From contig JACATO010000318.1 of assembly GCA_018389105.1 (NCBI GenBank), forward strand, positions 558,001 through 622,000: DNA of 64,000 nt. Direction: 5' to 3'. This stretch comes from Nautilus pompilius. Its lineage: Eukaryota > Mollusca > Cephalopoda > Nautilida > Nautilidae. The position numbers and the translations under genes were made by a program. Of the stretch, positions 10,600-23,499 are shown in pieces; position 1 is the first letter of the stretch; each line of letters begins with the position of its first letter. The notes below the pieces were generated by a model, which saw only the letters and a program-made list of their open reading frames with translations, made no database searches and was not told the origin of the DNA.

Positions 10600-12090
10600 A
10601 CATTTACAAACGAAGATGAAAATTCAGCGCGAAACCTTCACGTACCAGTGAAATATGGAACAGTGCCCGTCTTCAGTCTATCGCCGCTGCCTCTCGGATG
10701 CGGTGTTTCGATAGAAGAGATGGATATGCCCAAACAGCATTCAGACTGATTATCTATGGTACATCTTGGCTTTTGTGGCGAGCGTCACCACTCGAGAAGC
10801 CAGCTGGCATTCAACGACGGCTTTTATCGATATAGCTGGAAATTCAAGACATCGGTTAAATTAATGAATAGAAATAACGGATATAGATAGGTGCAGTATA
10901 CTTTGACCAATAATAGTCCAGTTGCTTACGGTTATCGGTTAGAGTCGTGCTGACGTAACTAAAACTACCGAACCTCTATGAAGTTAGATGGTGAGCCAGG
11001 CGTATTTCCTCCAACGGTATCGTGAAAAATGTGTTATTAAGGTAACATTAAATTTTTTTTTTTTTTTAATTTAGATTTCCTTTTGTCTGGTCTGTCCAGC
11101 AAAAGATCCTGTGAATCTACCCTTCATTTCCCCTAACCCCGACTTTCCCCAACTGGCAAACAGCCATTGCACATCATTGGCGAAGCCGAAGAAGACCCAC
11201 GACTCCGACTGCACTCTTCTCGATGATTGCCAAACGGCGTAGCTGCGCAGGTCGGATAGGAGAAATCCTCAATGGCTTACTATGGATACCTGCCGCAATA
11301 AAACATTCCAGTACATTTTTATCATATTGCTTACGTACCAACAATAATGAATATACTTACTTCTATGCACTGAATATAGTTCGTTTAATATTCATGCTTT
11401 TTATCGGCCAGAAGTAGTATTATACAAATATTTTTCGCCAACTGTCGCAAAGCGGTCGGTCTTTTCTCGAAAGAACATAGAATATTAATTTCGACGTAGT
11501 CGCGGCACCGTTATTTGTACTATTATTTACTTTCTCCTAACAATCCAGTTGCTATCCCAATGGGTCTCGAGTAAACTTGGTGGTTGGGGGGGGGGAGTTT
11601 TTCGATCTTATCGACTTACCCTCACAAACCATCTTTTCCAACTTTTATATCAGCAGTAACTTCTTTCTATTTGCATATATCAGCGTTTTTTGTTGTTGTT
11701 TTTTTTTCTTTTCCCCCCCTTTAAAAGTCTTCATTTTATTCGTGACCGCGGCGCGCTACTCACTCGCCCGGTGGTGTCTCTTTGTCTTTTCTACACGGGT
11801 TGCTTCATGAAAATTCAACCGAGTTATAAGCGGCCCTTCCAACTTAGAACGGCTGTGGAGTTATTGCTCTCGTGAGGCCGCTTGGTTCTTTTACGAGCCA
11901 TAGGTAGCGCGGCCTACCTTGCGAATATTTAATGCCAAACAGACTGGGGTCCGTTACGTCGGGGCGGAGAATCGCTCAAAAGTTGTAAAGGGAGAAAATC
12001 AAGATGGCCTGAATGTAACAGCAGACCGAGAGAGTAACAGAACAGATTTACTGGGGGGGTGGGGAAGTGGGTTTTAATGCTTCTTGTTTT
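10600..12090. other. non-coding with scattered CpG-rich blocks
   Basis: Two CpG-richer parts (about 10630-10860 and 11720-12010) alternate with AT-rich DNA, and there is a T-run at 11050-11070. No coding frame with plausible composition was found. The CpG-rich parts could be regulatory. Confidence 0.35.
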
Positions 12091-12098
12091 TTTTTTAG

Positions 12099-12150
12099 GA
12101 GAAGAAAAGGGAAGGCCAGCTGCTGGTGCGCGACCTTAGACTTCAGGCTG
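12099..12150 (+). CDS. candidate 52-bp plus-strand exon
   Basis: A short plus-strand segment between a strong acceptor (cttgttttttttttag|GAG) and a reasonable donor (GGCTG|gtaatg). Frame 0 reads EKKREGQLLVRDLRLQA and leaves one overhanging base, but other frames are also open. At 52 bases, chance is not excluded, and there is no second exon to join it to in the vicinity. It abuts a CpG-rich block with enhancer-like motifs. Confidence 0.2.
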
Positions 12151-12560
12151 GTAATGTTCCCCGTGTTTTATTTAATAACTCGCATGTTTATGCTATTTGC
12201 CGACGGGAACGATCCATGAAACCGCGCAGTATAAAACGAAATAATTACAATAAAAACTAGACGGACTGGCTCAACCGTTTCCTATCACATTATTATTTTC
12301 AATAACCTGGCCAATAAACCCGTGTCTCGGCGATTCTCCCATCTTGGCTGAGAATTCATTGACGCCAAGTTTCGGTACAAGTTGTATTTTCCCTGGAGTT
12401 TATCCCGATCTGCTCTGTTTAGATGATGAAGCACCTGCTGCGTCGCCAGGGAATCCACCCTTTTACCTTTTGGAACATTCCGGTTGTTTCTAATTGTAAC
12501 AGTGTTATCCAGCAGGTAAATAAATAGAAAATAAAGTTTATTTAGTTTCATGGATTGTTT
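12151..12560. promoter_or_regulatory. candidate conserved non-coding element
   Basis: A mixed-composition, CpG-containing block with dense candidate factor sites: tttatgctatttgcc, aaataattac, ataaaac, AAACCGCG (Runt-like) and two aataaa-rich arms. No frame of interest was found on either strand. Its style resembles deeply conserved developmental enhancers, but conservation is inferred, not seen. Confidence 0.3.
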
Positions 12561-13190
12561 TCATTACTATGGTTAGGTTACTGTAAGATATTTATTAATT
12601 CATGTGTAATGTGTAAAAAGAGGAATATAAGGACAACTCTTGAACTCGTTGGAACAAGATTCAGGTGTCTTTTCACGTGATTCACTAGACATGTACATAC
12701 ACAGACACCTGACAGAAGTAAGTGCACACTCAAGTTTGGAAGAACAATTTTGTACTCTGTAACCTGGACATAGCCTTGGCAGGATGTTGATGGGGTTAAT
12801 TATTTGTAATGCAGTCCTACTTCTCTGAGTTATGAGTTCACGTTCGGTGGCTGGCTAGCGAATAAATATAACTGTGATTCCCTGAATCTTTTACTATCTT
12901 TGCGTTTTTCGGGCGGGGCAAGCTGAGACACCATCTTCCATAAAATAGATGACCAATGGCAAGGGCAGGCAGGAAGCTTTCCCAGGAAAATATTGATGTA
13001 TCAGTGTAAAGTTAGAGTCCTTCCACAGACTACGAGCTGTGACCGTCCAGTGACAGAAATCGCACTCCAAACTATGTCAGACAGAACTCTACATTTTGTC
13101 GTGACATATGGTACAGTGGACGGCGCCACACCCATAAACGACCATTGTCCGAGGACTATAAAAGTGTAGACGCGTCTGGAAAAACCGACA

Positions 13191-14342
13191 ATGTGCCAAA
13201 AGGCAGAAAGGTCTGATAGTATCTGTATTACCCATTGCAGTCGACGACTGACATTGACGTCCGCCTACTCTTCCATTAAACCTCATGCTGTGGAGATAAC
13301 ATTTGCTGATGTTTCCCGTGGACACCTGCTCAAGCTCTGCCACATTTACAATTATTCCACAGCGTTAGATTTTCACGCTCCCCATCTAAGGACTCACGTG
13401 AGAGGCTGTGACAAAACAACCAACCGGTTAACAGCGGAATATCCATGCCATGGAGATTTCCGGCTGACTTTCACCAATGTAACTTTACCCGAGAATTCCT
13501 GCCCTTTCGAAATCAATCACTTCATGTGAACTTTGTGTTTGCGGAATGGCTGTCCGCAGACTGAGGCTTCCTCTGGCCTGTACGTATTTTATAGCTTAAT
13601 GATGTGTTGATCATGTGACTGGATTGGTCCTTTTGAGTCTCAGGAGGGGGGCTATAGATGTCAGGTCTTCGTAGATTTTGTGAATCGTGATGAAGTATCT
13701 GGCTTTGTCAATATCCATGAACCCGTGTATCAAGTATCGGATTTGTTGTCATTTTCCCGGATATTCCTGAATTTGTGTATTTTGAGGAAATCCATTAGTG
13801 ACAAGTGGGTTCTGGAACACGCAAATGTGTGCAGTGTACTGCAATATCAAAAAGGTATGCGGTGGCCATTCATGGAAATCTTCATGACTGAATGAAATGT
13901 CATTGATATCAGCTCAAATATCATACAGAAAGCTACACATTATTTGTTGACCGTGTAAAAATAATGTCCTCTAATGTGTCGGCTACTGAGTGGACATCTA
14001 CTAGAAATAACAAATTCAAATGTTATATGGACTGTATCCTTAAGTAAAGACGTAAAGTTACAAAGAATCGCCTTTAAACAGACAGACAACTGTCTGTCGC
14101 ATGATAAATTTTCAATAATGTTTAAGGCACAAGGAAGCGCTGACCGTATTTTTTACCGCAGCAGATTTATCCACAGTCCGTACTCCACCCGGTACCACGG
14201 CGAAATCAGATCGAAGTTTTTAAAATGCTTCATCAAATCACCGCTCTCTGATGCTCTATATTATAGTAGTACGTCACAGCTCTATTGCCACTTAGCGCCA
14301 CTTTTAGCAAATAGTGATGAATTAATAAACGAAGCGATTTGA
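13191..14342 (+). other. three consecutive unidentified plus-strand open frames
   Basis: Open plus frames occur at 13191-13529 (112 codons), 13680-13895 (71) and 13974-14342 (122), each ending in a stop. They are longer than most random frames in this AT-rich sequence and lie on the same strand. I see no known motif, no splice consensus linking them, and a minus frame overlaps the first. They could be remains of an unrecognised mobile element or chance. Confidence 0.15.
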
Positions 14343-15509
14343 TTACCGGGCTTATTTCGGTTTTGTCTTTGAAATATTTCTCATCAGCATAGTTTAGTTT
14401 AACCGAAATCAGCCAGATTAAAGATGCTTTTTTTCGGTTTAAGTTTTGTGTATTTATTTTAATTTACTATTCTCGAAATAATCCACCGAACTTAGTTCCC
14501 TTTGGAAGAACTTTGCCTTGCATACTTTTTGGTTGCTATATTTGCTCTGCACTGGAACGAATTCCTTCTTTCCGGCGAAGTTGTCTTCCTAGGCTGCTAT
14601 AATTTCTTTGACTCAATAATGATGACTTTTCTCACTTTGTCCAATCTAACATTCACAAGAACTCGAGATAACTCCCAATCTTACGCGCAAATTCTTTGGC
14701 AAAGAAAGGTTATTAGGAAAACCAAAAAAAAATCACAAACATCAAGAATAAAGAAAACATTTTCCTACTTGGAATGTATAATTAATTTTGTTTTCTTTTT
14801 ACTTTTCTAATTACTCTTCGGCGCGCAGTTAGTTTATTCGAAAGAGTTTTATTCCCAAATAACATCATAGCTGCCGTTCTGGGACATTTCCTCTACTATC
14901 AGCGGAAGTTGTTTTTTTTTTTTTTGCGTGTGCCAGCAATTAATGGCTGCCTGGTCTGCGGGAAGACGGTCATCATGAACTTTCTCCGCGTGAACTCCGT
15001 TTCCACGGTAAAGACCTTCAGCCAAATGAATCCTCGCCACATGTCACAGGTTAGCTGCTGACGGTTGGCAACGTTTTCTATAAATGGATCCCCAGGGATA
15101 AATATTTTTAGTAATAAAATAAATGGTAGCAGATCCAGCTGCGATATGATATTATGCTAAGTAAAACCATCTTTTCAAAAGTGAACAGCGATCTCTAACT
15201 TAAAGAGAATACGTTAAAACTCAGGGAACAGAAAGGACGGGTTATTTTCTTTTTTCTAACTTTTTTTAAAATTCACTATATATATATAAATAAAAGAGAA
15301 AGCCAGTAAGAATTCCAACATTTCAATGCCGAACAAAAAACTCAAGCTTATCTGTTCTTGATCGCATTAAGGAATCAAAAGACGAGGAGCCATAACCCTG
15401 ATCTTTAGTGTTTTCTGTTAGTCAGCGAAGGATTAAAGATGATATTTGGTTCAGGGGCGCAGTTTGTGACAGTTAAGGGAACTAAAGTTTTTTTTTAAAA
15501 AAAAAGTAC

Positions 15510-15860
15510 ATGTTTTCTTTTAATGAAAACCAGGCGGTTTTTACCAAAATAATCACTCTTAGAACCAGATCGGCTTTAAAGAGAGAACCGTTGCGCATTG
15601 CACTGCCCACGCTACGAACACTGCAGTGGCCGGATTATATTAAGAGGGGTCTGAAAGGTTCGCCGACAAGCTCGCGACGACGAGTTATTGGCGGTATCGG
15701 GTCCTGCAGTAATTTTCCTTTAGGGTTTTCGTTGCGTATCATCTGCATCTGTGACCTCGCGACGAGCAGCGTGAAGACCGAGTTCTCGAGCTACCTAGCG
15801 CGGCCAGGAAACGGCAACTTCGCAGTTCGAGCGATAGTCTGAGAGTTAGCCAGGCGCTGC
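15510..15860 (+). other. CpG-rich block with a 110-codon open frame
   Basis: The plus frame is open from 15510 to a TGA ending at 15842, starting MFSFNENQAVFTKIITLRTR. The block is much richer in CpG than the flanks, which lowers the stop-codon frequency and makes long frames cheap. No domain, signal peptide or splice context is evident. It may be a regulatory CpG block and not a gene. Confidence 0.2.
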
Positions 15861-16023
15861 GTTCTACCAGTCAACCATCTGTTTCGTCAAAACGACTGGT
15901 ATCAACCCCGTACTTCCTTCTAGATTCTTCGATAAAATGTTGATTTTTATTTAAAGGGGGAGGTGTCTGGGATGTGAAAATATCAGCCGAAGCGTTAATT
16001 ATTTCAAAATGAAACAGTTTTTG

Positions 16024-16048
16024 AGGAGAGAGAGAGAGAGAGAGAGAT
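16024..16048. repeat. (GA)n microsatellite, short
   Basis: About 25 bases of pure GA dinucleotide. Confidence 0.9.
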
Positions 16049-17727
16049 GAATTCTGGTATCAGGACATAAACAGAAAATTATCAGATCTAGAATTTTTTT
16101 TTTTACCGTTTGCCGAACCCAAAATTTCTATCCAGGTGTAAAAAAAAAAATAAATAAATAAAAAGGGGGCTCACGTTACCTGTCCCTTTTAGTGTTACGC
16201 CATTGTGATACATTTAAAAAGACGTCAGGTGAAAAGACGAAAAGTTATTGTGTTTAGGGAGGTACACGACGCGCTGGAATGAGAGATAACTACGCTCACT
16301 CTAAAGGTAACTTAAAAGTGACAAAAATAGGGGGGGACAATAAAATAACATTCAGGGGTCCAGCCATGTTTCGAAACTTGAGACGTTAAATAATGTTTAC
16401 AAACAAAAGTGTGGAGTTAAAAAATAACCCACAACGGCGCGGTCGTTGTAAGAAAAATCTAAAAAAAAATACACAATTACCAAAGTTTTTTCCGCCATTC
16501 AAGAAAAGTTGGGCTATATTTTATTAACGCCCTTTGTGACCTCCGTTTATCTATTACAGTGCTTCCCCAAAACTGTTAATCGCCAATGCACCCTACAAAC
16601 CTAACTCTCCTGAGTCTGTGAGAGAAAAGAAAGTATCATCCTTCTCATTAAAACATCATTTTCTATCGTTTGACTTTTTTTGTTTTTGCTAACTTGAAAT
16701 GTTTTCAATAAAAAAAAACAAAACATTATTAAATGTCTAAATGCGTATTTTTCATTAAGTGAACCGTTAAATTTATTTTAATACAAGAATGGACCGGAGG
16801 GGGAGGGTTTGATAAGCACCAAAAGGAAGGAGTTGTGTCACAAAGATTGGGAACCACTAATCTATTGCGATGCAGCGGGCATAAACAGGACGACGTGTGG
16901 TATCGATATGCGCGCCGATTAACCTCGGCATATTGACTAATTCAATCTTTATGGACTTCTGCTACCGTACAAAAACATCTGTAAAAAGAATACGAATTTC
17001 AAAATATGAGATTACATGCGGCGATCTAAAAAGTTAAATATAGAGGAAAATTATTGATATTTTGCTAGCAATTTTTTAAATATTCCAGTAATTAAGGAAA
17101 TGATAATTTATAAACTTCACCTTATTAAAAGTTTTTTTTAGATATTTATTCATTCTGATTATGGCTGGTAGATTTTGTAACAATGATTATTGCGGTGTAG
17201 ACAAGGAGAGAAGAGAGATAATTCTGAACTTTTTAAAGCTTCACGCTAAAAATGTAAGTACAGTGATCAGGCTTGGACTATTTAAATACACTCATATCAT
17301 TTCTCAATTTGATTCTTTTGTCAAATTAGACAATGGGAAATATTTAGAAAAGTGGAAACGAGACAGCAATAAAAGTAGAAAGTAAAATAAATGCAGCCAA
17401 ATAAATGAGATTTCATTTAAACTCAGTCTATTATATAGGAAATAACTACAAACAAAGAAAATAAGCTATGGAACAGCTGATGTAAACTTCTGTATGATGT
17501 CTAACAATGCAATCAAAACTAACAGCAAAGTAAAGGCGAGTGATTTGTTTGATGTAAAAGTGGTACTAAGATCTTATACTTCATGTATAAACTTGTAGAT
17601 TTCACTCAGCTTTTGTTTGTTTGTTTATTCAATCATTTTTGTTGAAATCTGTTGTTTTTAAATGTTTTCTTCAATTGGGTTTAAGGTTTATGTATGTATT
17701 TGTATAAATGTGTATACTTGCGTTTGT

Positions 17728-17823
17728 GAATGTGTGTGTAATTATGTGTGTACTTTGTGTCTGTGTCTGTTTGTGTGTACTTGTGTTTGTGTGTGTGTGT
17801 GTGTGTACTTGTGAGTGTGTGAC
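17728..17823. repeat. interrupted (GT)n microsatellite
   Basis: A GT-dominated tract with regular interruptions (tgtgtact, tgtgtctgt). A pure (GT)n core lies near 17785-17807. Confidence 0.9.
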
Positions 17824-18119
17824 TTTTTGTGATCTGATTAAACTAAGAGAATGTAGAATAAATAATATAAACATAGAACAGGTATACACGTTGTATAACA
17901 TGCTTTATAATGTATATTGGCGGTGATAAAATGAACCCACCTGTAATATCACTTATAATTCATATATAATGATTTGATTTGTGTAAACAAGTAACGAATT
18001 TTTTCATCAAATTATCTATCCCATTTGGATATTGGTGAGCACACAGTTATGGCTTCCATTCCATCTATATTTAAGTCAAATTAAATAAATAACAAAGTAT
18101 TGTAATATATAAAATAGGA

Positions 18120-18250
18120 TCGAATTAACCCACACAATCGGCTGGTGAAGAAGAAGTAGAAAAACTACGCCCCAATCGACTCCGATCGGGAATGGAACTC
18201 GACCTCTCAGCCTTGACAGTCGCGCAGGCCCAAGTGACCTCTGGCCTATT
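18120..18250 (-). mobile_element. tRNA-headed SINE remnant
   Basis: Read on the minus strand, the segment carries a tRNA-like head. It shows GCGCGACTGTCAAGGCTGAG followed by a B box, GGTCGAGTTCC (18194-18204), then ttcccgatcgg. An A-box-like stretch lies at the 5' side near 18230-18246. This order matches the Pol III promoter of tRNA-derived SINEs. The body beyond the head is short and ends in a pyrimidine-rich stretch. No target duplication was resolved, so the copy is probably truncated and old. Confidence 0.5.
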
Positions 18251-18604
18251 GGCAGAAAATGTTTTTTGAAAAACTTATTTCGTGCATTTTGTTTCTTATT
18301 TAAATTAACGTTTTTTTTTTCTTTCTTTTCACCTTTATTTTTAAAAATTTATATTTAATGTTATTAACAGCGTTATTTTAATTTCAAATGTAAACATTTT
18401 AATGTGTTTATCCTTAAGTAGCAAAACAATTCAAAATTAATATTAAAATTCTAAAATATATAATTTCTTGCATAGTGAAAAATCAATCATTTTAATTTGA
18501 TTGTCTTTGATGAAATGGAAACTGTCTGAAAAAATATTCAGAGAAAACCTATAAAATTTAATTTTTAACAACATTGAATATTTAACGATATATTTTTTTT
18601 TAAT

Positions 18605-19009
18605 TTGTGTTACGTCTTTCCTTGTGTTTTTTTATCGATTAGTGATTATTATGCAATTAGCTTTGTCGTCTTTCTTGAGTGTCTTCCTTTGCGAACGTCT
18701 CGTTGTATGTTGTTTTTTTGTGTCACTTTTATAATTTCGTTTCTGCGGTTATCGTCGCTTCTCCTTTGTGTTGGCCTGGTGTTGACTCAGGTGGCGCTGC
18801 AATACGTTTCCCAGAAGCTGCCATCCGGTAGTCACAAACACATTCTTGCACGAATATTACCCAGACGAGCTTCACTCCACGAAACCAAGATTTTTTTTTT
18901 TAGGACATCAGGAAAAACAAAACAAAACAACAAAAAAATCCGCAATCTTTGTCGTCTCTGTAGTGGTATCACAACCCGGTATTTCCAATTAATCGTGGGA
19001 AATAATTAG
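18605..19009 (+). other. 134-codon open frame without ATG start, unidentified
   Basis: A plus frame open to a TAG ending at 19009. The first part is hydrophobic (for example FFCVTFIISFLRL). The second part starts after a plausible acceptor (ggtgttgactcag|GTGGCG) and reads VALQYVSQKLPSGSHKHILA, which is more protein-like. No donor of quality follows, and the frame has no ATG at its beginning. It could be a terminal exon or chance. Confidence 0.15.
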
Positions 19010-19019
19010 ATAGTTTTAC

Positions 19020-19345
19020 ATTCGAATGATCAAAAGCCTTTCGCCTGTTTCCGGCAGCCCGTTTGCTACTTTCTCCCAGTACCGAAATAGACTCGTCCTT
19101 TATCGTTAGTCACTGACATGTTTTGTTTACTACGTTGGCGTTTAGATCGAGCCACCCTTCATCCTATTAACTCCACTATATATTGACTTCACGGATTATT
19201 AGCACTCGAAGATTAATATTTCACCACGTGATTTTCTCTTTTCCGTCTCGAGCAGGTGATGATACAGATATTTAATAAGAGAGACCCGCCATCCCATGCC
19301 GTCTGAATTAATCAGTTACGTAATTATCCTCCCTCAAAGGAGTCG
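19020..19345. promoter_or_regulatory. candidate conserved regulatory element
   Basis: A mixed-composition block containing gatcaaaag (TCF/LEF-like), TGTTTAC (forkhead-like), CACGTG, CAGGTG and several TAAT cores including gaattaatcagttacgtaattat. There is no open frame of interest. The clustering of motifs is observed, and the regulatory function is inference. Confidence 0.3.
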
Positions 19346-19482
19346 CTAGGTCTCCATCCATTCTTCTGATTGTACGAGTGTATAATCTATTTTATACATT
19401 TTTTTTAAAAAATCAAAATGACGAGAAACCATTGGTTTTCTTCTAAAACTGCCATTGTTCAATCTTGTTACCTAAATTTGCT

Positions 19483-19504
19483 GGTCACGTGACAGGTCAC
19501 GTGA
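19483..19504. promoter_or_regulatory. duplicated TCACGTGA E-box
   Basis: Two perfect TCACGTGA octamers lie 12 bases apart centre to centre (19485-19492 and 19497-19504), each preceded by GG. TCACGTGA is the preferred site of the MITF/TFEB/USF class of bHLH-ZIP factors. Two copies about one helical turn apart are unlikely by chance. Confidence 0.55.
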
Positions 19505-19519
19505 TGCAGCGGCTGAGTT

Positions 19520-22500
19520 CAAATCCACAATGCGAAAACAGTTCCTTTGTCTAGTTCGACGTCATGTCGGTTGGTGTAACGCCAATGTAATCAACCAAGA
19601 GATTGGGCTGCTTTGGCTTGGTTGCATCAGCCACATAACAAGAAATTGTCGCTCTGTCTTTTTTTTCTTTTCTTTCATAAAAGCTGCTTCATGATAGAGT
19701 AAAAAATACAGCTATTCCAGATCATTTGTTTGTGTTCTGAGACACCAGTCTGGTAACAGAAGGAAAAAAAAAAATATTCAAGGTTATTGTCTGTGTTCCA
19801 TTAACCCTTGACAAACTTAGCTTTCACCTTTACAAGTAACTGGTTTCTCGTATAGAAGTTAGCATAATGCAGAAAGGTAATAAAAATACTATGTTACGTT
19901 AACGCAAGACGAAATTATATTTCGTGGCTGTTGTATTATTTAATACATATTTTTAAATTGTTTATTTGGCTTCACACATTTCATTGGTGAAACGTCTTGA
20001 ACTGTTTCGAAATCGTTTGCGAATAACATGATGCAAAGACCATAAAACATCTAAAAAGTAACATTATTGTAAAATGTACAAAATCAAATAAAATAATTTT
20101 GCCCCATCTTGTTATATTACCGTTACTTAAATGTTAAACACCTCACGATATTCTAATAATCATCAAGTACGTACCTACAATTCTGGTCCATCTTAATAAT
20201 CATTCTTAAAATCAGTTTACCAAGACTTATCTCTGGAAACACCGTCACAGAAAAAAAGCAAGTACAGTTCCAAGCTCATGTGCCTTTCAAAGACATGTAT
20301 TAGAAAGAAAAACGTATTCATTAGAATTTGATCCTAACTTTTTCTCTTTTTTTTAGAGCTGTAGAGAAATTATTTTCAGACTCTCCATAAAAAGAAATGT
20401 GAAAAAAATTTTTTTCCCCACAATTGTGCTTTTTTAGGAGAGAATCAACCCGAAAAAATTAACAACTAAAGCCAAGGGAATCAGGAAGTGGAAAGATGTT
20501 TATTTCAGTCTCGTATTAAGCAGAATTTATTTTTACCATAAAATAAAGGCTCGCTGACATTCGGGGTTTAATAACAGCAGCTAAGATGTTCAGTCTGAAG
20601 AGTCTTTTGTTAGGACGAAGATGCTGAAATATTTATGGGAGCATTTATACAGATATTTTTTTATGTTCTTGTTGCTGTTAAATATGTCGGCACAATCGCA
20701 GTTTATCGTTGACGAAGCTAGTCATTTTTCCAATCTAAAAGCATTTCTAGTGGGTGACAAAAATTTTGCTCTAATATTAGTGAAACGTTTAAAGTTCCAT
20801 TGTCTTTTTTTTCTTACCTCGCTTTGAAAAAAAAAAGATTCTGGTTTTTAAAAGTTATTATCTTAATTAAATTAGTGTGGTGAATTCTCTCAAGAAATCG
20901 GAGTGTCTTTGCATGCGAGAGTGGGGATGCGTAATATGTCAAATGTTAGATGTCTATCACAAAGATGAAAGGTGCGCGTTCTTCGAACAACTTTTCTAGT
21001 TCGGCAGCGTGAATAGTAGGTCACTTTTCAGTACACTTCCAGATGGAAACGTGATTGCGATTCATTTCATTGCAATGTTTTATATGGTCTATATTATGAT
21101 TCATGGGTGAAGAATAACTTTAAACGAATCGATACCCCCCACAGAAATGTAGTTCATCGTGATTCATAGAGATTTTACTTTAATTTTTTTTTTTTAATTT
21201 TGGCTCTTTCTCGTGTTTTGACTTGGGACAACCTTATAAAGTTTATGTGAAGACAATACTTAAACGTGTAATAGTTAGGCAACCCTGATAATCATTAAAG
21301 CCACGTTATTACTTATAATTAGCTGGTCAGAAGGTGCCATGTTGAGCCAAGCTAATAAAGGTGCATCGTGAATTTTTATCTTATAATTGTGCATCTCCAC
21401 CTTCGAAATTATGCCACAAATTGCAGAAATTTCAGGGGATACAAGACACGAGACGTTTTGCTGACACGAAGAAGCTTTTCCCTGAAGAAAACAGCTTTGA
21501 ATTTAGACTTTCTGTGTTCAAGATAGTAAGCAGATTTGATAAAGAAGAAATCAGATGAGGCGAGGTTAAGGAGACTGATAAACAGTGTCTAAGACTATTA
21601 TTTTTAAGAAATAGAAGAAAATCTATCGTGGAACTGACATTCCATTTTTTAAAAGGTACGGGTACAAAGGTAATCTCCATACTCGTTAGCTTATACGTTA
21701 GGGAATTTTGTCTAAACGGTAGAATTTCTGTCTGTAATTTTCTTCTTAAAGATATAAATTTGCATTAAATGGTATAAATAGGCAAATAAATTCATGTCGT
21801 GAGTCTAGGATCATTGTTCATAGGTGTATGCTGTTTACTGACGGGTTCAAGTTTAAAATCTTGAAGAGAAAAAGACAGCGGTCCGTGCAAAGGGAATCAG
21901 AGAAAGCCTTGCAGACAAATCTCTAACTCTAACAGTGAGGCTGGATCTGTCGTGGTTAGGGATTATATAAGTAAGAAAGAAGTAAAAAAAAAAATGGTAA
22001 TAACTCGAAATATTCTTAGATCGCAACTCTACAAGCAGATTTTTATAAAGCATGCCTTTCTCAGTGGATCTACGTAGATTGGCGGAAAGTATGTTTTACA
22101 TCAAGAAGGACCATAAATACAAGTGATTTTACTATAGTTGCAAAGGAAACAGTATCAGTTTTGGAATGTGTCTTTTAGAGATGAACGTTTGAGAATAAAT
22201 ATGGAGATATATGGACCATTAGTAGGAGTATCACAAATAAGAGCGACCTTTGAAAGGTTTTAAATGAATTCTGGCAGGAAATTTCGAAAGAATTCATAAA
22301 CAAGGCTTTATGGACGCGTGAAACAAAATCAAAGATTTGTATACAGGAAAAGTGGGGGTGCACAATAAATATCAAGAAAAATGAATCATTTTGTTTGTTC
22401 ACCTGTTTAATTATTTGTTATAATTACTAAAACACATACTTTTGTTACCCATTATTCAATTGAATTGTGTTAATGTGCTTACTAAATAAATATTTTTCGG

Positions 22501-22830
22501 TCTTTCAATACCGGTTTCAATTACCGTGCCTACAGCTCAAAGATACAGCATTTTACATGGCGATAAAGAGCAGTGAACTAGTTGCGCAGTTTGCACTTGT
22601 GAAGAATTTGTTCATATCATTGTAGGAAAAAAGTACTGAAATAAATTTTAAAAATGTTTCAAGAAGAAGCAGCTGCTAGCTATCTAAGTAAGATTTTTCT
22701 ACCAGAGAAGTAATTTTGGGCATGTCCAACCATTTACGTCATCTTGAACCTCAATTATGGCTGAACAGATGTCTTTGTAGTTTTCTGTTGTTTTATAATT
22801 TTGTGGGAAGATATTTAAAGGCATCTTTTC
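19520..22830. other. non-coding, no recognisable gene
   Basis: AT-rich DNA. Open frames near 21361-21680 and 22175-22402 were read on both strands and have no convincing motif. A weak resemblance to a LINE endonuclease segment near 22195-22260 is too short to call. Confidence 0.45.
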
Positions 22831-22834
22831 GTTG

Positions 22835-22862
22835 CATCCATCCATCCATCCATCCATCCATC
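22835..22862. repeat. (CATC)n microsatellite
   Basis: Seven tandem catc/atcc units. Confidence 0.9.
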
Positions 22863-23249
22863 GAAAAGTTTCGTAGATGCTACTGAGTTTCGTGCATTTT
22901 AGTAGGTTACTATTTCTTCATTGGGGACTGTACTCAAGTAAACATAAACAATAAAAACTTACTGTTATTACTATTATACATTTTTAGCTCCGGTTTGTAC
23001 ATCTTAAAAAGAATATGCAGCGACCTAAATGGGCCGTTAGATAGATATCGCAACTCTCAGCTCGTAATGGAACAGCATCTTCAAATGGGAATGTTGAGGA
23101 GACTTGAAACAAGTTTGTATCCGCCACTCAATACAAATACTCCCACAATGCCAATATACTGCTTCTTTTCAATGGAATCGTTCACTGCCTAAACCAGGCT
23201 CTTCGCGATACTGATCCTCTCAGTTACATTTGGAATAATATTTATAATT

Positions 23250-23385
23250 TATGTAAAAAAACAAACCCGCCACCTGTGGCGGATTAATTTTTGTAGCGTG
23301 GCGGACGGTTTCGTGTTAGACGGTCTACACATCACGTGGCTTCCTTTTGCTGCGGTTTTATTTTAATTCCATAATTAATTAGTTT
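23250..23385. promoter_or_regulatory. candidate regulatory block with CCGCCAC hairpin
   Basis: Contains the inverted repeat CCGCCAC-CT-GTGGCGG (23267-23282) around a CACCTG E-box, then GGATTAATTT, a second tggcgg, CACGTGG and TAATTAATTAG. A CpG-bearing island in AT-rich DNA with no coding frame. Function is inferred from motif density. Confidence 0.25.
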
Positions 23386-23499
23386 TTCTTCAGAAATGGT
23401 ACTTTTTCAAATTCTCCATTTGAATGTATTGTCTGTTATACAGACTTATCAACATTCTGAAATTTTTATCGCAATATAATCTCGCTCTCTTTCTTTCCC

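Noticed and set aside
19505-19530. Possible tRNA B box (gagttcaaatcc)
   Set aside because: No A box, and the surrounding sequence does not fold into a cloverleaf.
22195-22400. LINE endonuclease resemblance (INMEIYGPLVG)
   Set aside because: Too short, without the following GDFN-type block, and stops are frequent.
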